NCBI GenBank assembly: GCA_017484135.1
Contig: JAFUTQ010000070.1
Span: forward strand, 27,361-91,360
Length of the DNA: 64,000 nt
Direction of reading: 5' to 3'
Source of the DNA: Lachnospiraceae bacterium
Lineage (GTDB): Bacteria; Bacillota; Clostridia; Lachnospirales; Lachnospiraceae
Shown in pieces: positions 1 to 7,562 of this stretch. The notes under the pieces are model-generated. The model was not told the DNA's origin and searched no databases. It was given only the letters and a program-made list of their open reading frames with translations. Position 1 is the stretch's first letter. Every line of letters starts with the position of its first letter. A program made the position numbers and the translations under genes.

Positions 1-2
1 TT

Positions 3-62
3 TTCAGCATGGTGATGGCTGCGGCGGACTGGGTCATGGAGATGGAACTGCATGTTGTTTAG
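3..62 (+). CDS. Possible C-terminal end of an upstream gene (partial)
   Basis: An open frame runs in from the window edge and stops with TAG at 60-62. It encodes 19 residues, mostly hydrophobic and acidic, ending ELHVV. The stop abuts the first hairpin repeat, as is common for intergenic repeats placed right after a gene. The piece is too short to name; it could also be chance. Confidence 0.35.
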   Translation, partial: FSMVMAAADWVMEMELHVV

Positions 63-200
63 CCTTCCCCTTGAGGGGAAGGTGTCGTGGAGATGCGTGT
101 TGTATAGCCTTCCCCTTGAGGGGAAGGTGTCGTGGAGCTACAGTTCGTATAGCCTTCCCCTTGAGGGGAAGGTGTCAGCGAAGCTGACGGATGAGGTGGA
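46..200. repeat. Three tandem 45-bp hairpin repeats, left arm of the DUF559 unit
   Basis: Three units start at 61, 106 and 151, an exact 45-bp period. Each contains the palindrome CCTTCCCCTTGAGGGGAAGG followed by TGTC. The first two continue CGTGGAG; the third continues into a second small hairpin (CAGCGAAGCTG) and then GGATGAGG, just before the DUF559 start codon. The third unit is matched in inverted orientation after the gene (549-594). The repeat is REP/MITE-like: short, palindromic and non-coding. This is not a CRISPR array, because units are adjacent, only three, and the variable part is only about 12 bp. Confidence 0.85.
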
Positions 201-203
201 AAT

Positions 204-572
204 ATGAATCAAAAGAGCAATCCCCTATTAAAACATAATGCTCAAAAACTTAGAAAAGAAATGACAAGGGAAGAAAAGCATTTATGGTATGATTTTTTCA
301 AACATCTGCCAATCACGGTACATCGTCAAAAGGTAATCGGAAAATATATCGTAGATTTCTATTGTGCAAGTGCAAAAATTGCGATCGAGCTAGATGGTTC
401 ACAGCATTATGAGGAAGATGGAAAAGTAAAAGACCGAGTTAGGGATCAGTACTTAAATGATCTGGGGATAACGGTCTTACGATATTCCAATTATGATGTG
501 AATAGAAATTTTGAGGGAGTGTGTCGGGAGATTCAGGCGTATTTAGAACCCCTCATCAGTCAGCTGCGCTGA
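204..572 (+). CDS. DUF559 (Vsr-like PD-(D/E)XK) endonuclease-domain protein
   Basis: A 122-residue single-domain protein. Residues 10-115 match the DUF559 family, which has the fold of very-short-patch-repair endonucleases: LRKEMTREEKHLW near the N-terminus, then VDFYC (about 51-55), IELDGSQHY (about 61-69) and LRYSN near the end. The acidic residues of VDFYC and IELDG are the expected metal ligands. There is only a weak ribosome-binding site (GAGGTGGAA) because the start lies right after the left repeat. The last six residues (LISQLR) and the stop codon are encoded by the right inverted repeat. The gene therefore appears to be the cargo, or the mobilising nuclease, of a repeat-bounded unit. 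Biochemical role is unknown. Confidence 0.85.
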   Translation: MNQKSNPLLKHNAQKLRKEMTREEKHLWYDFFKHLPITVHRQKVIGKYIVDFYCASAKIAIELDGSQHYEEDGKVKDRVRDQYLNDLGITVLRYSNYDVNRNFEGVCREIQAYLEPLISQLR

Positions 573-594
573 CAGCTTCCCCCTTGGGGGAAGC
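549..594. repeat. Right inverted copy of the hairpin repeat
   Basis: The stretch CCCCTCATCAGTCAGCTG followed by CGCTGACAGCTTCCCCCTT and GGGGGAAGC is the reverse complement, with a few mismatches, of the repeat at 151-197 (GGATGAGG, the CAGC/GCTG hairpin, and the CCCC/GGGG palindrome). It makes the DUF559 gene symmetrically flanked. Confidence 0.85.
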
Positions 595-650
595 CCAGGA
601 GGATCTTCGATGGATCGTGCACAAATATAAACAAACATAAGGAGTATTGC

Positions 651-1520
651 ATGGCAACACTGGTCAATCCGCAAAATACCATAGAAATATTACAAAAATA
701 CCAATTTCATTTTCAAAAAAAATTCGGACAGAATTTTCTGATCGATGCACATGTGTTAGATCGAATTATTGAGGCGACGCAGATCACAAAGGATGATTTT
801 GTATTGGAAATCGGACCGGGAATCGGCACCATGACGCAGGCGTTGTGTGAGCAGGCGCGGGAGGTGGTGGCTGTGGAAATCGATAGCAATCTGATTCCGA
901 TTCTGAAGGATACCTTGCGTGCATACGACAACGTCACGGTGCTGCATCAGGATATTCTGAAGGTGGATTTTGCCGCGCTGGCAGAGGAGAAAAATGAGGG
1001 ACGCCCGATCAAGGTAGTGGCAAATCTGCCCTATTATATCACCACGCCCATTATCATGGAGTTGTTTGAGCGGCATGTTCCGATGGACAGTATTACCGTT
1101 ATGGTGCAAAAAGAGGTGGCGGAAAGGATGCAGCAGGGACCGGGCAGCAAGGACTACGGAGCATTGTCTCTGGCGGTTCAGTACTATGCCAAACCTCAAA
1201 TCGTGGCAAATGTTCCGCCGAATTGTTTCATGCCGCGGCCGGGCGTGGGAAGCGCAGTGATCCATCTGGACTGCTATTCCACTCCCCCGGTCAGGGTATC
1301 GGACGAAAAGCTGATGTTTGCATTGATCCGCGCGTCCTTTAACCAGCGGAGAAAAACGCTGGCAAACGGATTGAGCCATTCGGGGCAGCTTTCGCTTTCC
1401 AAGGAGCTCATACAGGAATGCATCGAGGAGCTGGGAGTTCCGGCAAATATCCGGGGAGAGGCGTTGAGTCTGGAGCAGTTTGCCCGACTGGCGGATATCA
1501 TTGGAGAGAAGGAGAAATAA
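651..1520 (+). CDS. rsmA: 16S rRNA dimethyladenosine transferase RsmA/KsgA
   Basis: This 289-residue protein uses S-adenosylmethionine to dimethylate the two adjacent adenines in the 3'-terminal helix of 16S rRNA during small-subunit maturation. Motifs in order: KKFGQNFLID (about 23-32), the SAM-binding EIGPGIGTMT (about 53-62), the catalytic NLPYYITTPI (about 124-133) and the C-terminal FNQRRKTL (about 229-236). Length is normal for the family. The start is supported by AAGGAG seven bases upstream. The TraX-like gene follows after 2 bp and is probably co-transcribed. Confidence 0.96.
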   Translation: MATLVNPQNTIEILQKYQFHFQKKFGQNFLIDAHVLDRIIEATQITKDDFVLEIGPGIGTMTQALCEQAREVVAVEIDSNLIPILKDTLRAYDNVTVLHQDILKVDFAALAEEKNEGRPIKVVANLPYYITTPIIMELFERHVPMDSITVMVQKEVAERMQQGPGSKDYGALSLAVQYYAKPQIVANVPPNCFMPRPGVGSAVIHLDCYSTPPVRVSDEKLMFALIRASFNQRRKTLANGLSHSGQLSLSKELIQECIEELGVPANIRGEALSLEQFARLADIIGEKEK

Positions 1521-1522
1521 CC

Positions 1523-2227
1523 ATGGAGCAAAAACGTTTCTTAAACAGAAATCAGTTAAAATACATTGTGATTATCGCGATGCTGATCGATCACATCGCA
1601 TGGGCTTTTGTACCCATGGCATCCGTCGCGGGACAGATCATGCACTTTGTCGGAAGACTGACCGGACCGACGATGGCATACTTTCTGGCAGAGGGCTATC
1701 TGCATACCCGGAATGTGAAAAAATATGCGACAAGGCTTGGCATCTTTGCGCTCATCTCATGGGTTCCATACAGTCTGTTTGAAGCGGGACGCTGGCCGGG
1801 GCCCTTTGGCGTAATTTACACGCTGTTTCTGGGACTTCTGGCGATCTGGATCTGGGACAAGGGCAAAATAAAAAAATGGTTAAAGGTTTTGATCATTGTA
1901 TTTTTGTGCATCATATCGATCGTTGGGGACTGGCCGATTTTTGATGTGCTGTGGCCGTTGTTTCTGTTTATCTATCGGGACGAACCGAAGAAAAAGTGGC
2001 GATCCTTTTACATCATCAGTGTGGCTGCGTGTGTGCTCAGCGGAATCGGCGGGCAGCCGTTCTGGGTGGGAACGTTTGCGCTGGGAATTTTGATACCGCC
2101 CTTGATTCTGCAGTTTTGCTATAACGGAGAGAGCGGGAGCAGACATCCGTTTCATAAATGGTTTTTCTATGTGTTTTACCCGCTGCATCTTCTGGTGCTG
2201 GCGTTGATCAAGATGTATTTGGGGTAG
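1523..2227 (+). CDS. TraX family membrane protein
   Basis: Translation from the ATG at 1523 (after GAGAAGGAG) gives 234 residues; longer in-frame starts lie inside rsmA and lack a ribosome-binding site. The N-terminal LNRNQLKYIVIIAMLIDH and the later TGPTMAYFLAEGY are hallmarks of the TraX family (acyltransferase-like multipass proteins named after the F-pilin acetylase). About seven hydrophobic segments follow, with a conserved late YPLHLLVLALI segment. In Firmicutes the substrate is unknown. It is coupled to rsmA by a 2-bp gap. Confidence 0.85.
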   Translation: MEQKRFLNRNQLKYIVIIAMLIDHIAWAFVPMASVAGQIMHFVGRLTGPTMAYFLAEGYLHTRNVKKYATRLGIFALISWVPYSLFEAGRWPGPFGVIYTLFLGLLAIWIWDKGKIKKWLKVLIIVFLCIISIVGDWPIFDVLWPLFLFIYRDEPKKKWRSFYIISVAACVLSGIGGQPFWVGTFALGILIPPLILQFCYNGESGSRHPFHKWFFYVFYPLHLLVLALIKMYLG

Positions 2228-2289
2228 AGGTTGGTAAGCGGTATGTATGATGCCCGGGGCGAGAGGTCATGTTTAAGGAGGAAATTATT

Positions 2290-2718
2290 ATGAAGCATAC
2301 TTTTAGAAGTAAGGTGGTCAGTCTTTCTTTGATAGGCATATTAGCGTTTTGTATGCTGACGGGATGCGGCGCAAAAACGGATTCATTCACAGTAGAGCTG
2401 GTTGTTGATATCACAGGCGCTTACTCGGTCTACTACACAAGCTATATAGACGGGGTGCTTGCAAATTCCGGCGCGAATGCGGATTTGGATAACAATGAAC
2501 TGGAGGAAGGACGTGTACTGGAATATACTTTTGTTCCCGCGCTGTTTGATGAGGGAGCAGATTTGTCCAAATTTTCTATTGACTTTTCGCCGTTTGATAA
2601 CGAGAGTCAGTATGAACTTGGGCGCACCAATGCGGTAGAATTTTCCGCTGAGTATGGAAAGACCTATCGTATTCATCTGAAGCAGGATGAAAACGGATAT
2701 TACGCAGTTCCGGATTAG
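2290..2718 (+). CDS. Small secreted lipoprotein, function unknown
   Basis: Starting at the ATG at 2290, eight bases after AAGGAGG, the 142-residue product has a basic n-region, a hydrophobic stretch and the lipobox LTGC (Cys about 23), so it should be lipid-anchored on the outer face of the membrane. The mature part is acidic and contains repeated Tyr/Phe-rich strands (TVELVVDITGAYSVYYTSY), consistent with a small beta-rich domain. The longer start at 2269 overlaps the ribosome-binding site and is unlikely. I do not recognise a named family. Confidence 0.8.
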   Translation: MKHTFRSKVVSLSLIGILAFCMLTGCGAKTDSFTVELVVDITGAYSVYYTSYIDGVLANSGANADLDNNELEEGRVLEYTFVPALFDEGADLSKFSIDFSPFDNESQYELGRTNAVEFSAEYGKTYRIHLKQDENGYYAVPD

Positions 2719-2798
2719 CAGCGGCTTTTGTTGAAGCATATATACCGCTTCTAATCTGCCTGATTGTGCATATACATGTAATACAGGAGTGACGTAGT

Positions 2799-3686
2799 AT
2801 GAGGGAAAAGATAAAAAATCTTGTATACATTGTACTGATCTTGATCGGGCTGCCGCTGGTGGTGACGCTGCTGTTTCAGGGAAAGGAGCTTCTGCCGGAA
2901 TATGAGGAGCTTAGTACGGAGCAGGACAGCGTGCAGGAGGAGGACTTGCTGCCGGTCTATGTAGGGATTCTGGCAAAACAGATGCCGGCAGATTATGAGG
3001 AGGAGGCGCTCAAGGCGCAGGCGGTTCTTGTGCGAACCAACTATGCGTATGCCCTTGCAAACGGAAAGGAAGTGGAGAAGGGCTATACCATGGCGGAGCA
3101 GCAGGAACTGCTGGAACAGGAAAATTACAGCAGATATTACGGGCTGCTGGAATCCTGTGTCAGACAAACCGCGGGACAGGTTCTGTGCTATCAGGGGGAA
3201 TTGATCGAGTGCCCTTTTTTCTCGGTAAGTGCCGGAATGACGCGGGGCGCACAGGGTGGACAGGAATACTTACAAAGCGTGGATTCAGGATGGGACATGA
3301 CCTCGGAGGATTTTTTGCATGTCATGTTTTACGACAAGGAAGATTTTTTACAGGAATGTCTTTTGGCATATCCGGAGTGCGGGCTGACGCAGGAGAACCT
3401 GTCCGAACAATTCAGCGTAACCGACAGAGAGGACAGCGGCTATGTGAAGACCGTGCAGCTGGGAAATATCAGTGTGGACGGAGAGGAACTGCGAAATGTG
3501 TTTTCGTGGGATTCCGCCGCTTTTACTTTCCGGGAGGTAGATGACAAAATCCGAATTGTGACCAAAGGTCTGGGGCATGGCTATGGAATGAGTCTGTATG
3601 GGGCGAATGAGCTTGCAAAGGATGGGAAAAGCTATGAGGAAATTTTGCATACGTATTTTACGGGGATAACGATTGAAAATGAATAA
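2799..3686 (+). CDS. spoIID: SpoIID/LytB-domain protein, likely stage II sporulation protein D
   Basis: The 295-residue protein has one N-terminal transmembrane helix (about 8-28) and an extracytoplasmic SpoIID domain: EEALKAQAVLVRTNYAYAL (about 67-85), AGMTRGAQ, and the terminal GLGHGYGMSLYGANELA (about 254-270). SpoIID is a lytic transglycosylase that thins septal peptidoglycan during engulfment in endospore formers. A ribosome-binding site (CAGGAG) lies ahead of 2799. In many Clostridia spoIIQ follows directly; here the spoIIQ-like gene is 8.7 kb away, across an accessory island. No sporulation-sigma promoter could be assigned with confidence. Confidence 0.88.
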   Translation: MREKIKNLVYIVLILIGLPLVVTLLFQGKELLPEYEELSTEQDSVQEEDLLPVYVGILAKQMPADYEEEALKAQAVLVRTNYAYALANGKEVEKGYTMAEQQELLEQENYSRYYGLLESCVRQTAGQVLCYQGELIECPFFSVSAGMTRGAQGGQEYLQSVDSGWDMTSEDFLHVMFYDKEDFLQECLLAYPECGLTQENLSEQFSVTDREDSGYVKTVQLGNISVDGEELRNVFSWDSAAFTFREVDDKIRIVTKGLGHGYGMSLYGANELAKDGKSYEEILHTYFTGITIENE

Positions 3687-3701
3687 AATAGCAGACTCCC
3701 T

Positions 3702-3830
3702 TTACAAGTCAGCAGATTCTTCGTCATGTTGTTCTTTCCGTTTCCAAATCAGTCCGATAAAAAGTATAATCATTCCAGCCAGTATAACAGAATCAAAAAT
3801 CTGTTTGAAACAGTACACTGCTCTATTCAT
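3702..3830 (-). CDS. 42-residue single-span membrane protein
   Basis: On the minus strand an ATG at 3828-3830 is preceded by GAGGTGAT at good spacing and opens a 42-codon frame. The product has one predicted membrane helix (SVILAGMIILFIGLIW, about 15-30), a basic KRK cluster after it and an acidic tail. A well-formed promoter with an overlapping inverted repeat lies upstream. It is convergent with spoIID and divergent from the agr regulator. Function unknown; a plus-strand frame over the same bases (3673-3930) is judged a shadow. Confidence 0.65.
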   Translation of the reverse strand: MNRAVYCFKQIFDSVILAGMIILFIGLIWKRKEQHDEESADL

Positions 3831-3861
3831 ACATTATCACCTCAAAGCTGAATTTGTTCAT

Positions 3862-3901
3862 ATACAATCTGTATTGTATTCTTTCCCCGGAATTATATCA
3901 A
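3862..3901 (-). promoter_or_regulatory. Promoter with operator-like inverted repeat for the small membrane protein
   Basis: Minus strand: -35 TTGATA (3896-3901), 17-bp spacer, -10 TACAAT (3873-3878). The perfect inverted repeat ATACAAT-CTGT-ATTGTAT (3862-3879) covers the -10 box and the expected transcription start, where a repressor could block initiation. Confidence 0.6.
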
Positions 3902-4040
3902 GGATTTTCTGTGCTTTGGACAGAGAATGAAAAAATAAGACATAAAACTGAATAGCCGTTAAAAGTTAATACGAAAGAAGTATATGACGATAAATAAGGT
4001 AACGGTAAAATTGGGAATGAAGAGTTTGGAGGAAAAACAA

Positions 4041-4775
4041 ATGATAGAGATTGCTGTTTGCGATGATGATGTGAACGAGCTTGATACTACAGCTGAAATT
4101 TTGCATGAAATTTTCAAAAGCCGGAATTTAGAATGCAATATAAAATCTTTTCTATCTGCAAGCGAATTGTTAAAGAGTACAAAAAAAATTGATATCGGCA
4201 TTTTGGACATTGCAATGAATGAAATCAATGGGATTAAACTGGGAAGAAAGCTAAAAGAAAAATTTCCGCAGGTAATTTTAATTTACACAACCAGCTATGA
4301 AGAATACTGTATGCAGGCAATCAATGATGTTCATGCATTTTCTTTTTTATGTAAGCCCTTGGACAGGCAAAAGCTGTATGAACAAATAGGACAGGCGCTT
4401 AATATGATGCCGGATGATACTCTGGAAAAGCAGTTTTATAAGGTTACAGACAGCCGGAACAAGCAATATGTATCTATCAAATTGAAATTGCAGGATATTT
4501 TATATTTTGAGTACATAAAGAGGCAGAGAAGGGTTGCGATTGTGCTGGCAGAGGAAACCTATGAATATGAGTGCGTCTTTGAAACGCTTGTCAAAGAAAT
4601 GGAGCAATATGATTTTGCGGTAAACTGCAGGGGTTATTTGGTAAACCTATGTCATATTGCAAAAATAAAGGGATATGTTCTTTATTTAGACAATGGGCAA
4701 GAGCTTCCTATTGCACAAAAACGTATGGAAGGTTTTCGATTAAAAATAAATACTTTTTTACAAAGTAATCTATAG
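4041..4775 (+). CDS. AgrA-type LytTR response regulator
   Basis: A 244-residue two-component regulator. Residues 1-120 form a receiver: CDDD near the N-terminus, the phospho-acceptor Asp in GILDIAMNEING (about 57), and a late lysine in CKPLD. Residues 140-244 form a LytTR DNA-binding domain (ILYFEYIKRQRRV...NCRGYLVNL). The start at 4041 follows GGAGGAAAAACAA; the longer start at 3984 has no ribosome-binding site. The kinase gene follows after 11 bp, so the two form an operon. It likely binds the direct repeats at 6192-6226 and activates the peptide genes downstream. Confidence 0.9.
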   Translation: MIEIAVCDDDVNELDTTAEILHEIFKSRNLECNIKSFLSASELLKSTKKIDIGILDIAMNEINGIKLGRKLKEKFPQVILIYTTSYEEYCMQAINDVHAFSFLCKPLDRQKLYEQIGQALNMMPDDTLEKQFYKVTDSRNKQYVSIKLKLQDILYFEYIKRQRRVAIVLAEETYEYECVFETLVKEMEQYDFAVNCRGYLVNLCHIAKIKGYVLYLDNGQELPIAQKRMEGFRLKINTFLQSNL

Positions 4776-4786
4776 GGAAATGCGAT

Positions 4787-6079
4787 ATGGATAAAATTAT
4801 ACTTGTATTTTGTAATGGTCTGTCATGTTTTATTATTACCGCAATTTTATTCCAGTTTATGAATGACAGATACAAAAAAACATTCAGAAAAAAATATACA
4901 TATCTTTTCATTGAAATGATTATCGTATTATGTATGGCGGCTGTTAATTTGATTAGTAATTCATTATTAAATCTGGTGTCATGGAGTGTCGCCGTTGGTG
5001 CTGCTGTATATTTCTTATACTATGAGGATGCTCATAAACCATTGCGACGAATACTGGAGTGTGAGGCATTCATGTTTTGTATGACTGTTTGTGAGTCATT
5101 GGGGGTAATTTTGTTAAGATGGTTTTTACAAACAGTCTATGTCAAAAACCTGAATGATGATATATGGTACTGCTTAGAGGCAATATTCTCAAAAATTATT
5201 CTTGTTTTTCTATATTATATAGTCATAAGCAGGCTTATGAAAAAAAAGAATATATCGTATTCAAAAACGCAGTATTTCATTTATGTTATTATGTTGGCAT
5301 ACAGTCTGATAAATATGTTGATAGTTATTGAAATTTATACACAAGGACAAATAAGTTATTTATGTACAATAAATATGGGGTGTATTGTATTAGCAGACCT
5401 ATATCTCCTGTATTTTGTAAAAATGGCAGATGAAAAAAACTATTATGAGAATCAGGTAAAGGCACTGGAACAGCAAGCAAATATACAGTATGAATATTAT
5501 CTGGCGCAGATAAAGAAATATGATCGGACAGTGCAGATACTCCATGATGTGAAAAAGCATATCAGGGCTATTGAGGGGTTATATGAAACCGACAAAAAAT
5601 ATATTGCGAGTAAGTACACAAATGAAATAGGAGATTTGTTACAACCTCTTATTCCCATGGAATATACCGGAAATCCGATTTTGAATATTCTTTTGACAGA
5701 TAAAGAAATGTCTATGATGGATAAAGGAATAGAGATGGATATTAAAATCGACAATGTGGATTTGGATTTTATAGAGCCAATTGATGTGACTACGATTTTT
5801 GGTAATTTATTGGATAATGCGATTGAAGCGGCAGAAAAAGTAAAAGGAAAGAAATACATATACATAAAGATCAGTTCTTTTCATCAGATGGTTGTTATAA
5901 GAATTGAAAACAGCTGTACAGTTGTAAAATGGAAAAATGGATTTCCAGTATCCGAGAAGGGAAAGAATAGAGGGCTTGGACTTTTGAATGTGCAGAGCAG
6001 TATTCAAAGGTATGATGGAAATCTAAGCTTAAAACAAGAAAATCAGAAATTTATAGCGGAGCTTTTTCTCAACTCATAA
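4787..6079 (+). CDS. AgrC-type sensor histidine kinase (GHKL ATPase)
   Basis: The 430-residue protein has six hydrophobic segments in residues 1-205, a coiled-coil linker, the phospho-acceptor region HDVKKHIRAIEG (His about 252), and a GHKL ATPase domain with the N-box FGNLLDNAIEAAEK (about 343-356) and a G-box NRGLGLLNV (about 394-402). This is the layout of AgrC-like receptors that sense cyclic autoinducing peptides outside the cell. It lies between the regulator gene and the agrD-agrB pair; a terminator-like hairpin follows it. Confidence 0.9.
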   Translation: MDKIILVFCNGLSCFIITAILFQFMNDRYKKTFRKKYTYLFIEMIIVLCMAAVNLISNSLLNLVSWSVAVGAAVYFLYYEDAHKPLRRILECEAFMFCMTVCESLGVILLRWFLQTVYVKNLNDDIWYCLEAIFSKIILVFLYYIVISRLMKKKNISYSKTQYFIYVIMLAYSLINMLIVIEIYTQGQISYLCTINMGCIVLADLYLLYFVKMADEKNYYENQVKALEQQANIQYEYYLAQIKKYDRTVQILHDVKKHIRAIEGLYETDKKYIASKYTNEIGDLLQPLIPMEYTGNPILNILLTDKEMSMMDKGIEMDIKIDNVDLDFIEPIDVTTIFGNLLDNAIEAAEKVKGKKYIYIKISSFHQMVVIRIENSCTVVKWKNGFPVSEKGKNRGLGLLNVQSSIQRYDGNLSLKQENQKFIAELFLNS

Positions 6080-6135
6080 AAGGGCAGAGGTATCAGTTCG
6101 CAAAATGATAATGTTACATACTAAATTGAAGAAAC

Positions 6136-6180
6136 TACACATAATGGCATTTCATTAGGATGTTGTTATGTGTATTTTTG
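6136..6180 (+). terminator. Rho-independent terminator after the agrC-like gene
   Basis: A perfect 9-bp inverted repeat TACACATAA (6136-6144) / TTATGTGTA (6166-6174) is followed by TTTTTG. It separates the regulator/kinase operon from the peptide/protease operon. The loop is long (21 nt), so strength is uncertain. Confidence 0.6.
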
Positions 6181-6191
6181 TTGGGAAAATC

Positions 6192-6226
6192 TTTACTTCG
6201 TGCAAAAATCTTTTACTTGGTGCAAA
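6192..6226 (+). promoter_or_regulatory. LytTR-type direct repeats upstream of agrD-agrB
   Basis: Two 15-bp direct repeats, TTTACTTCGTGCAAA (6192-6206) and TTTACTTGGTGCAAA (6212-6226), differ at one position and are 20 bp apart. LytTR regulators bind paired direct repeats of about 9 bp spaced about two helical turns apart. The position, about 70-100 bp ahead of the agrD-like start, fits an activator site. A downstream GATAATGTAATTATC palindrome (about 6256-6270) may contain or overlap the -10 region. Confidence 0.65.
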
Positions 6227-6295
6227 TCTACTCGAAATTTAGGCGATGATTGTCGATAATGTAATTATCAAAATTAAATAAGGAGGCACCTGATT

Positions 6296-6466
6296 ATGAA
6301 CAAGTTAAATGTTGTGGCAATGAATGTGATTTCAAAAGCAGCGCTGTTGTGTGCAAAAAAGGAGACGCAATCAGCTTGCTTGTGTCTGGGCTATCAGCCT
6401 AAAATGCCACAGAAAGTCAAAGACTTGGCAACCAAAAGTAGTATCCGTCTATGGAAAGATTGTTAG
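6296..6466 (+). CDS. AgrD-type cyclic autoinducer peptide precursor
   Basis: A 56-residue precursor with a strong ribosome-binding site (AAGGAGG). It has an amphipathic N-terminal leader (about 1-22), a core SACLCLG (26-32) and a recognition tail YQPKMPQK (33-40) followed by a charged end. The tail lines up with DEPKVPE after the ring in Staphylococcus AgrD, which predicts a five-residue thiolactone ring CLCLG (Cys28-Gly32). A second cysteine inside the ring (Cys30) is unusual and leaves the ring residue open. The gene overlaps the agrB-like start by 16 bp. Too short for most gene finders. Confidence 0.82.
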   Translation: MNKLNVVAMNVISKAALLCAKKETQSACLCLGYQPKMPQKVKDLATKSSIRLWKDC

Positions 6467-7014
6467 AAAGTCTTCTGTTTCGCATGAAATCAATGAGGCT
6501 TTTGCAAGAGGATGAGGAAGATGTATATCGCTTTGGCTTGGAATGCCTGTTGTTAAAGGTAATACATTATTCGTCATATGTAGCCATTAGTTGTATTCTG
6601 CATATGACAATCTCTATACTTGTTAGCGCCATAGTTCTAATGCCATTGCGGAGAAAGTCTGGAGGTTTTCATGCGAGGACAAGAGTGGGATGCTATTTGT
6701 TTTCTTGCACCATAGTTGTCGTGGTGTGTTTGCTGAATAAAATTATTTTTCCGTTGTGGCTATCGATTATTATTTTGCTTATGTCAAACGTTATTGTGGT
6801 TGCCCTTGCTCCGATAGAAAATGAAAATAGAATTTTAGATCGGACAGAACGAAAAATATTTAGAAAGCAAGCGATTTTTATATTGGTTATAGCTGATGTA
6901 GCAATTATTATATCATATATGGGAAATCGGGTAGTTAGCCAATGGCTATTAAATGGCATTGCAATTGCTGCACAGTTGACTTGGCTTGGAAAGTTGCAGG
7001 TTAAGAATAACTAG
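6451..7014 (+). CDS. AgrB-type accessory regulator protease
   Basis: The 187-residue multipass membrane protein carries the AgrB signature RRKSGGFHARTRVGCYLFS, with His74 and Cys81 seven residues apart, the same spacing as the catalytic pair (His77/Cys84) of S. aureus AgrB. AgrB cleaves the C-terminal tail of AgrD and closes the thiolactone ring. The gene overlaps the precursor gene and is certainly co-translated with it. Length is normal for the family. Confidence 0.92.
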   Translation: MERLLESLLFRMKSMRLLQEDEEDVYRFGLECLLLKVIHYSSYVAISCILHMTISILVSAIVLMPLRRKSGGFHARTRVGCYLFSCTIVVVVCLLNKIIFPLWLSIIILLMSNVIVVALAPIENENRILDRTERKIFRKQAIFILVIADVAIIISYMGNRVVSQWLLNGIAIAAQLTWLGKLQVKNN

Positions 7015-7138
7015 GAGGTGATGTAAAGCGCATAGGATATAGAAATAACATAGAAATAAAATAACTAAAACTTCCCATATCAAAAATGGACCTCGCACCT
7101 TGAAAATTCAATAATACAGGTAATGAAGTAGATGCTTT

Positions 7139-7374
7139 AAGCAGCCAGAGCCGCTTTTGCCAGTGAATTTCGGATATATTCCGGAAGCCGACCGACAAAT
7201 ATCTCGATGAACATCTGAAACTGTTCTTTTGTTGGCTGGAAACATGAGCGGTCAGAGCATCGTATGAGAGACGGTGGTATTCGCTGATTAGATTGAGATA
7301 GGACTTACAGGTCTTGAAGAAAACTTCAATCTGCCATATGCCGATATTTTCGAAATGCCGATTTTCGGCTTTCT
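7139..7374 (-). pseudogene. Remnant of an IS4-like DDE transposase (3' end)
   Basis: Read on the minus strand, 7374 to about 7230 encodes GIWQIEVFFKTCKSYLNL and LISEYHRLSYDALTAHV, the conserved late block of IS4-type transposases (Y/E-containing IEVFFK). After an internal deletion and frame change, 7220-7139 encodes the C-terminus RLPEYIRNSLAKAALAA and stop. The rest of the element is gone. The final 44 bp recur in inverted orientation at 10362-10405. Confidence 0.75.
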
Positions 7375-7562
7375 GAGATGTCAGATTTATAACACTTTAT
7401 ATATTTATCGGCATTTCTTACTATAGAGATGTAACTAGTCATCACTATACGAAGATAGGGAATGGTTTGGATTTTTTTGGAACTTATTTAGACCTTATAC
7501 TGTAGTGTCTGGATTTTTATGAAGAGATCTTTACATTAAATCTGCAAGAAAGGTAAAAGAGG

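Noticed and set aside
46-200. CRISPR-like array from the three repeats
   Set aside because: Only three units, exact 45-bp period with a 20-bp palindrome and almost no spacer, and no cas genes; it is a REP-type repeat.
756-1379. 207-residue minus-strand frame
   Set aside because: Fully antisense to rsmA, with no ribosome-binding site and low-quality, Cys/His/Arg-rich translation.
3673-3930. Plus-strand 85-residue frame after spoIID
   Set aside because: No ribosome-binding site; the opposite strand has a better small gene with a promoter.
7001-7198. Minus-strand 65-residue frame
   Set aside because: It is a wrong-frame reading through the transposase remnant; no ribosome-binding site.
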